From contig CM045761.1 in assembly GCA_025200525.1 (NCBI GenBank), positions 38,014,190 to 38,078,189 of the forward strand: a stretch of DNA of 64,000 bases, in the 5' to 3' direction. This document shows, in pieces, positions 57,321-64,000 of the stretch. Numbering within the stretch: position 1 is the first letter of the stretch; every line of letters begins with the position of its first letter. The stretch is from Camellia lanceoleosa. Its lineage: Eukaryota > Streptophyta > Magnoliopsida > Ericales > Theaceae. Position numbers and translations under genes: made by a program. A model generated the notes under the pieces. That model saw only the letters and a program-made list of their open reading frames with translations. It was not told the DNA's origin and ran no database searches.

Positions 57321-59798
57321 TGTCATGACCCGAACCCGCCCCCATGGGTTAAGGACATAACCGGCCAGTAATCACGAGATTACCTACGGCCTTGAACCAA
57401 ATCAGACATATTTTATTAGAGTAAAAAGGGCCAAACAGAAGCAATTTCAAACTTTTATCTATAGAGCTGTGCTTACATGGCACGTCATAACATTTCACAA
57501 ACATACATTAATAACTCATATCAAGGAAAGTTAACTTATAAGCTTTATACAACAGGATCATTCAAGTCACGGTCAGCCGAACAAAACTGTATACAACCGC
57601 AATCCAAAGTTCTCGCCAACATGACAAAAATGTAACAACTAGCAAAAGGCGAAAACAAGTCTCGTGCGTGAGACGTATGGGCTGACTCTTCAAAACCTTG
57701 ACTGTTTCACACAAACTTCATTGAGGCTGAGTTTGGGCCTCCCTTGGCTCATCTACAGACACATGAAAGAGCGTAAGCAAAAGCCCAATGAATAATATCA
57801 AATAAAGAAAGTACACGAATGGTATTTAGAACAATATACATCAGACGACCTTGGGCCCAATTCATATTTCTATCTAGTATATGTATATATAGGTCAAATG
57901 ACTACGGTTCCAAACACGTCAAACGGCCTCGGGCCCAATTCATTTATGTCATATAGCCTTTGGCCCATTCATTTATGTCATACGGCCTCTGGCCCATTCA
58001 TTCATGTCATACGGCCTCTGGCCCATTCATTCATGTTTAACGGCCTTTTTGGCCCAATCGTTCGTATCCGATGGCCTTTGGCCCACTCGTTCATACCGAA
58101 CTATCATTCATGTCAGACGGTTTTTGGCCCAATTATTCGTATGTCAGACTTTTAATCATGTCAGGCGGCCTTCGGCCCAGTTAATTGTACCCAACGGCCT
58201 TTGGCCCAGTCATATGGCATAACAAATATTTGTCTCCAATTCAATGTAACGAGTACAAGATTTATATGAAAGTAAGTAATTAGACAAATAACATACTTCA
58301 GATATCTTTATTAAGATATTACTCACAGTGTTCTGCCGGTGGATTCACCATTGAGCTCGACCCTACACATTACATAACACATATGGGTCACAAACGATTC
58401 AATCCGTTCTTAATTCATACATCCCTCTTAGCCTTCTTTCTTATCCTTTTAATTTATTCATAATGCTCAATGCATGCCTAAGAGTACTTAGAAGTGAAAG
58501 GGAACAGAAAATGAAACACAGAACATGTTTACAAAATTTAAAGCAGGGTCCCCTTCGGCGTGGGTTCCCCACTCGGCAGAACCATGGGTCTGCAAAAAGT
58601 CTTAGTTACCTCATTTTTACGCTCAAGCGTGACTTCAAACGCTCGAGCTGAAAGTCACTCTACATAGCTCCCCGCTCAAGCGTGAACTTCCCCGCTCGAG
58701 CGGACATCATGTCTGCAAAAACTGCTGGGAGCTTGCATTTCACGCTCGAGCGGCGCTTTCCCCGCTCGAGCGTACATGCCAAATTCTGGGTTTTCCAGAA
58801 CTGTTCTTGAGGCTCAAACTTGCATTCAAACTTATGTTTCTTGCATATGATGACTCATAACTTTCATATACATTTATTAACATGATACAAACACCAAATT
58901 TCATTATTATGAGGTTCAATTCCCATGAATCAATTACATACATGTCTCAAATTATTCCAAACTCATCACCAACATGATAGATTCTTGCATTCAAAACTCA
59001 TACTCTTATGAATTGTACATGCATGTGAGATATAGCTCTCATTCTCAATTTAAATGATGAAGAAATGATCAAAAGCATGGACTTCAACCAAAGATTCAAC
59101 ATGGATCATGTATTTCATACTTAAACATACAAATTCATGACAATTCCTTGCATGCATGCAATTATTGACTTCAAATTCATCAATTACAACTCAATCCTTG
59201 TTCTTGGTCACATAATCACTTGAATTTACATGATTACAAACTCAAATTTATGAATCAAGGGTTAATCACTCACCTAGGAGCTTCAATCTTCACAAATTCT
59301 TATTAATTCTTGAGTGTAGCTTCCCAATCCACAATCTTTGAGTCAAAATGCACAATTCTCCCTCTTACTCTCTCTAGAATTGACACACTCTCTCTCTAGA
59401 GAGCAAATTCAGATTTTGAGTTCACAAAATGAGGGACTTAAGTGTATATTGGCCTATTTATAGGCTTGCTTAATCACATTGATTAAGTTTAAGCAATGGC
59501 ACTCTAATTAACCATTCTGAATCTAATTATTTTGATCTGAATCAATTTTCAATTAAATTTCACCATAGGCTCTAAAAATTACACTAATCACAATGGTGTA
59601 GTCAATTTCAATTTTTGTGGCCGATAAGGCCTTCAATTTTTCAGTTTATAACGGTAAGTCAAATAGATATTCCTACGGTGAACAGATAGAAATTTAAAAC
59701 CACATATATTCATATAAATGGCACACAAAATCTTATCAAACACATAATCACAATCATAATTAAGATTAATTAGCATAATGCGGGACAGGGTTATCACA
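57321..59798 (-). mobile_element. 3' LTR of the chromovirus
   Basis: Minus strand starts TGTGATAACCCTG (59798), right after the polypurine tract, and ends GGTCATGACA (57321). A TATAAATAGG on the minus strand is at 59453-59462. Inside are a GGCC(C)AAAGGCCGT-type subrepeat array (57840-58220) and CGCTCGAGCG palindromes (58620-58775). Confidence 0.88.
57840..58220 (-). repeat. Subrepeat array in the chromovirus LTR
   Basis: About ten degenerate 31-42 bp units of CGGCC(T)TTTGGCCCATTCATTC, then ATGTCATA. A diverged equivalent occurs in the plus-strand LTR at 63770-64000, so the array is an inherited feature of this LTR family. Confidence 0.9.
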
Positions 59799-59814
59799 GT
59801 CTTCCCATCTTTAG
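59799..59814 (-). promoter_or_regulatory. Polypurine tract of the chromovirus
   Basis: Minus strand CTAAAGATGGGAAGAC directly before TGTGATAACC. It overlaps the stop codon of the pol frame (59811-59813), a tight pol-to-LTR spacing usual in chromoviruses. Confidence 0.8.
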
Positions 59815-60665
59815 GAAGTTTGGTCCTCCAAACTTATTTTACTTTCGTCGGGAAACAAATGTGGATAGCGTAGTCGCATTTCATCCTCTTTTTCCCATGT
59901 GGCATCTGTCCCATAGTGTTCTTTCCATTCCAATTTCACCATCGGGATGGTCTTGCTTCTCAATTGTTTCACTTGCCAGTCAATGATTCGTTCTGGCCAT
60001 TCGGCGTACTCCATATTTTCATCAATAGCTACCCGGTGATAATCAATCACATGAAACAGGTCTCGAAGATAACCCCTTAACATTGACACATGAAACACAT
60101 TATGGATTTGCTCGAATCCCGGTGGCAAAGCAACTCTATAAGCAACTGGACCAAGCCTTTCTAGAATTTGAAACGACCCAATGTAACGAGGCGACAACTT
60201 ACCCTTCTTTCCAAACCTGACTTGGCCTTTCATCGGAGTCACATGAATGAACACATGGTCACCAACCTCATACTCAAGAGGTCTTCTTCGAACGTTTGCA
60301 TAATTCTTTTGTCGATCCTGAGCTGTTTTGAGCCTTTATTGGATTATTTTGATCTTTTCAAAAGTGTCTTGCACAATTTCAGGCCCAAGTAAAGCTCTAT
60401 CCCCGACTTCTGTCCAACAAATTGGTGATCTACACCTTTTACCATACAAAGCCTCGTATGGTGCCATACCGATGCTGGAGTGGAAGCTGTTATTGTATGC
60501 AAACTCTGCTAGTGGCAAATAGTCTTTCCAACTCCCTTGAAAATCTAAAGCACACATTTTAAGCATATCCTCTAACGTCTGTATAGTCCGTTCTGATTGC
60601 CCATCTGTCTGTGGGTGGAATGCGGTACTAAATCTCAGTTCCGTCCCCATAGCTTTCTGCAAGCT
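59811..60665 (-). pseudogene. pol: Chromovirus integrase C-terminal half with chromodomain
   Basis: After the stop at 60665, one frame reads RFSTAFHPQTDGQSERTIQT (catalytic Glu), LAEFAYNNSFHSSIGMAPYE and LYGKRCRSPICW, then a stop at 60336. The next frame (60254-59811) reads GKKGKLSPRYIGSFQILERL and NVFHVSMLRGYL. It then reads a chromodomain with EWPERIIDWQVKQLRSKTIP, VKLEWKEH and ATWEKEDEM, and ends DQTS. The chromodomain is thought to steer integration to chromatin with matching histone marks. One stop separates core and C-terminal domain. Confidence 0.92.
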
Positions 60666-60668
60666 CTT

Positions 60669-61145
60669 TCACAATCTGGACACAAATTTCGGATCTCTAT
60701 CCAACACAATAGATACCAAAACTCCGTGTAAACGGACAATCTCATCAACATATATAGTAGCCCATCTATAAGCATCAAATGTAGTTCTAATAGGTAGAAA
60801 TTGTGCAGATTTAGTCAGTCTATCAACTACAACCCAAATAGAATCCATACCTTGAGGAGTTTGAGGTAGACCAACAACGAAATCCATAGCCACATGCTCC
60901 TACTTCCATTCAGGAATAGGGAGGGGTTGAAGCAGACCACCCGATTTTTGATGTTCAGCTTTTACTTGCTGATACTAAAGGCATTTGGACACATATTCTG
61001 CAATTTCTTTCTTTATTTTAGGCCATCAATAGCTTTGTTTCAAATCCCGATACATTTTGTTATTACCCGGATGCATAGTAAATATTGACTTGTGAGCTTC
61101 ATCTAGAACTCTCTTCTTTAGTTCCGAAATATCGGGGACACACGT
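60669..61145 (-). pseudogene. pol: Chromovirus integrase N-terminal half
   Basis: Zinc region around AHKSIFTMHPG and YRDLKQSYWWP, then SKCL, a TAG stop and YQQVKAEHQKSG, where a zinc-binding Cys is expected as Tyr. The core starts AMDFVVGLPQTPQGMDSIWV with D in VVVDRLTKS and D in IVLDRDPKF (usual I-V-S-D-R-D). The next catalytic Glu lies in the following feature. At least two stops. Confidence 0.85.
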
Positions 61146-62197
61146 TCAGGTTCGAAACCTTAACACTTCATTTTTAACACTAAACTCTGTTTTTGGACTC
61201 GTCTCAAATTTATCAATCACTTTCTTGAGGAATTCATCCTCTTTTTGTTTCTGTCTAATCTCATCAATGATTGTCGGTTCAGCTGAAATAGCGGCTATCA
61301 ATCCGCCCTGTTCACACAATACCACTTCAATCTCTGACTTCTCAAAATCTTGCAAGATCTCTTTCTGTTCAGTAAGCAAACAAGCCATATTCTCCATCGA
61401 TTTTTTACTCAAGGCGTCAGCAACCGTATTAGCTTTCCCGGGGTGATATTGGATTTCAAGGTCATAATCCTTTATCAATTCAAGCCATCTCCTCTGCCGC
61501 ATATTTAGCACTTTCTGCGTAAAGAAGTACTTCAGACTTTTGTGATCTATGTAGACTTCGCATTTTGCCCCATACAAATAGTGCCGCCAAATTTTCAAAG
61601 CAAAAACAACTACGGCCAATTTGAAATCATGTGTTGGGTAGTTCTTCTCATGTGGCCTCAACTGCCGGGAGGCGTAAGCAATTACCCTTCCATTTTGCAT
61701 TAATACACAACCCAAACTTTTATAAGATGCATCACTAAAAATTACAAAGTTTTCCGTACCTGTGGGCAATGTCAATACTGGTGCAGTGGTCAACCTCGTT
61801 TTCAATTCATGAAAGGCAGATTCTCTTTTAGCATTCCATTCAAATGGTTGCTCTTTGCGTGTCAGTTGGGTAAGAGGCACAACTATTTTTGAAAAATCTC
61901 TCACAAACCTCCTGTAGTACCCAGCTAAACCCATGAAACTGCGGACTTCTATTACATTTGTCGGTGTAGGCCAATTCACAATTGCCTCCATTTTCTGTGG
62001 GTCCACTGAAATTCCCTCCTTGTTAATCGCATGCCCTAAAAATATGACTTCATCCAACCAAAATTCACATTTCTTTAGTTTAGCAAATAACTTGTTTTCT
62101 CTAAGTATCTGTAACATAGCCCTCAGATGTTGTTCATGTTCAAGTCTATTCTTGGAGTATATCAAAATATCATCAATAAAAATCACAACAAATTTGT
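61146..62197 (-). pseudogene. pol: Chromovirus RT C-terminal part and RNase H
   Basis: Single long open frame (346 codons) from [15 protein letters not shown], the RT active site Y/F-x-D-D. It runs through the thumb [20 protein letters not shown] and [16 protein letters not shown] to RNase H with [51 protein letters not shown] and [15 protein letters not shown]. No stops in this part. The RT fingers and palm are missing because the LTR at 62195 cuts right upstream of the active-site strand. Confidence 0.92.
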
Positions 62198-64000
62198 GAC
62201 ACCCCTGTTCTGTATTATGTTAATTGGTCCCTAATATGTATGTGATTATATGTTTTGATATGATTTTGTGTGCCATTATGTGGATATATGTGATTTTGGA
62301 ACTCTATCTGTTCACCGTAGGAATATCTGTTTGAATAATCCGCTTTGGAAGTTAAATTGGAGGCCTTATCGGCCACAGAACCCGAAATTGATTACGCCGT
62401 TGTGATTGGCATAATTTTTAGAGCCTATGATGAAATTTAATTGAAAAACTGATTCAGGCCAGATTAAATTGATTAATTAATGAATTGGTGCTCAAATATG
62501 TAATATTAAATTAATGAGGCTTAGTGGGGTTATATGGGACCCTTATGCATTCAACTTCCTCTTTTTATTTCATTCTGGGCTGAATTAACTCTCTAGAGGA
62601 GGAGAGACCCGAATTAGAGAGAGAGAGAGGGGAGGAAATCAAAGTTTTGCTCTTGAATCTTGGAAGTCTTGAAGACAACTCTAGACTTGACCATAAATTG
62701 GAAGAATTGAGCCTCTAGGTAAGCATTGATTCTTGAATTCATGAGTTTAATGTGTAATCTTGTGTGTTCAAGGGTTGTTTGTGATCAAGAGCATGATTTG
62801 AGTTGGTTTTATTGACATTGAGGCTTGATATGTGCATGCATGTAAAGAACTCCTATGGAATCACAAAATCTAGCATGTAATTTGTGAAATTGTAAAAGAT
62901 TGGTAGTGTAATCCCACATGCAAGCATGTCTTTGTTGAGTCTTATGGGAATGAGCACTAATTGCATCATTTGAAATGAATATGAAGTCAAAATGGGCATG
63001 CATGTACAAATCATGGGAGTATAAATCTTGAATGTTTGAATTTGAGCATGTTGGTGATGAGTTGAGATATTTTGGGACATGCATGTAGATAATTCAAAAA
63101 ATTGAGCTTCCTAATGTTGTAATCTTGTATTAGTATCGTGTTAGTATGTGTATATAAGAAATTTGAGCCATAACATGCATAAATTGTGGGTTGAAAGTTG
63201 AGATGAAGCTCAAGAACTCAATATGGAATTCCCAGATTTTTTATGTCCGCTCGAGCGGGGGAACTGCCGCTCGAGCGGGAAAATCGAGCTCCCAGCATTT
63301 TTTTTTTCCAGACATGGTGCCCGCTCAAGCAGGGAAGTTGACGCTCGAGCGGGGAGCTATGTAGACAGGCAGTCCGCTCGAGCGTGAATTTGAGGCAACC
63401 AGTACTTTTCCAGGCTTAAGGATCCGCCCGAGCGGGGACCCTATTTTCTGAAATTCTGTTTTTGCATTCTGAGTTATGTTTTCCGTTCTCTTTCACTTGT
63501 AAGCACTCTTAGGCATATGTTAAGCATTGTAAATGAGTTAATGAGATAAGAATAAAGCCTAAAGAGGAATATGTGAATTAAAGAACGGATTGAACCATTA
63601 GTGACCCGTTTGTGTTCATGAAATGTGTAGGGTCAAGTTCTAGGGCAAATCCACAAGCCGATCACTGTGAGTAATATCGATATTTGAATGCTTATGAATG
63701 TCCAATTTTTTATTCCCTTATAAGCTTTATGAGTTGCTAATTGGGATTGTGGACAAAAGTTTGACATGAATGAACGAATGGACCAAAGGTCGTTTTGATA
63801 AGAAAAATACATGGACCAAAGGTCGTTTTGACAGAACTGAGTGGACCAAGGGTCGTTTTAATAGAAATGAATGGACCTAAAGTCGTTTTGACATGAATGA
63901 GTGGGCCGAAGGCCGTTTTGATACGGATGTATGGGCCGAAGGCTGTTTTGACACAAATATATGGGCCGAAGGCCGTTTTGACATAAATAAATGGGCCGAA
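62195..64000 (+). mobile_element. Second chromovirus-type LTR inserted into the RT gene
   Basis: Starts TGTGACACCCCTG in the middle of the chromovirus RT frame. The preceding five bases are AAATT, and the partner duplication would lie off-window. It is related to the LTR at 57321-59798 in opposite orientation: the shared stretch with TATCTGTTCACCGTAGGAAT, then GGCCTTATCGGCCACA. It carries CGCTCGAGCG palindromes (63240-63440) and the GGGCCGAAGGCCGTTTTGAC subrepeat (63770-64000), and continues off the right edge. Confidence 0.88.
63770..64000 (+). repeat. Subrepeat array of the second chromovirus LTR
   Basis: Six or more units of 29-43 bp: (ATGGACCAAAGGTCGTTTTG or GGGCCGAAGGCCGTTTTG), then (A)CA(T)GAATGA(A/G)TG. 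A change from GACCAAAGGTC to GGCCGAAGGCC runs along the array. Continues past the window edge. Confidence 0.92.

Larger units (their letters stand above)
57321..62197 (-). mobile_element. Chromovirus (Ty3/gypsy, Tekay/Del-like), 3' half
   Basis: On the minus strand: RT end, RNase H, integrase, chromodomain, polypurine tract (GGGAAGAC region) and a 3' LTR of 2478 bp (57321-59798). The 5' half, including gag, protease and the start of RT, is cut off by the LTR inserted at 62195 and lies beyond the window. A C-terminal chromodomain after integrase defines the chromovirus branch. Confidence 0.92.

Noticed and set aside
57898..58222. Repetitive SYSLWPIHS-type frames
   Set aside because: Translations of the LTR subrepeat array.
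63240..63440. CGCTCGAGCG palindromes as introduced cloning sites
   Set aside because: Many degenerate variants occur, and the same motif is in the other, diverged LTR, so it is a natural LTR feature.

Overview
This window looks like nuclear DNA of a dicot plant, probably a large-genome, possibly woody species. I cannot name the species from the sequence. It is mostly nested LTR retrotransposons of the Ty3/gypsy Tat (Ogre/Retand-like) and chromovirus lineages. DNA transposons are interspersed, and one small, broken family of plant leucine-rich-repeat receptor kinases (LRR-RLKs) is present. There are no bacterial-type operons, no tRNA or rRNA genes that I can see, and no intact host gene.

Layout. 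1-5454: 3' end of a plus-strand Tat/Ogre-like element: a 33-bp tandem array in its 3' untranslated region, a polypurine tract, and a long 3' LTR (LTR-A) full of internal subrepeats. 5455-9095: a related LTR (LTR-B). 9096-16761: a degraded minus-strand Retand-like Tat element with gag, PR, RT, RNase H, second RNase H and INT, a 58-bp tandem array and the stub of an antisense ORF. 16762-18627: part of a chromovirus-type LTR split by a complete hAT MITE with an 8-bp target duplication. 19130-19579: a CACTA-type terminus. 19580-19779: an LRR-RLK 5' fragment. 19964-22670: a foldback Mutator-like element whose arms are inverted arrays of a palindromic GC-rich repeat. 22699-24242: a Pack-MULE-like element carrying a captured gene fragment. 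24813-42785: a complete 18-kb minus-strand Tat element with two LTRs and a perfect 5-bp target duplication (ATGAT). Between its pol and 3' LTR it carries two plus-strand units, one of them a plant-mobile-domain (PMD/aminotransferase-like) gene with introns. A 2.7-kb solo LTR is nested at 35145-37857.

42786-51865 is the least transposon-dense part. It holds three copies or pieces of an LRR-RLK gene: a rearranged mosaic at 44577, a nearly full-length pseudogene at 45987-48233, and a 3' fragment at 51041-51411. A Copia-like remnant lies between them. 51866-57320: the start of another LTR (X), then a minus-strand copy of the LTR-A/B family (LTR-C). 57321-62197: a minus-strand chromovirus with pol, chromodomain and 3' LTR. 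62195-64000: a second chromovirus-type LTR, plus strand, inserted into the RT gene of the first.

How the parts relate. Every retrotransposon coding region I could read contains stops or frameshifts. Several stops are conserved Trp or Gln codons changed by a G-to-A or C-to-T step, as expected in methylated, silenced DNA. The most informative structures are the two MULEs, the complete Tat element with an antisense gene, and the satellite-like arrays in Tat 3' regions. All boundaries, target duplications and repeat counts were found by eye, without alignment software.
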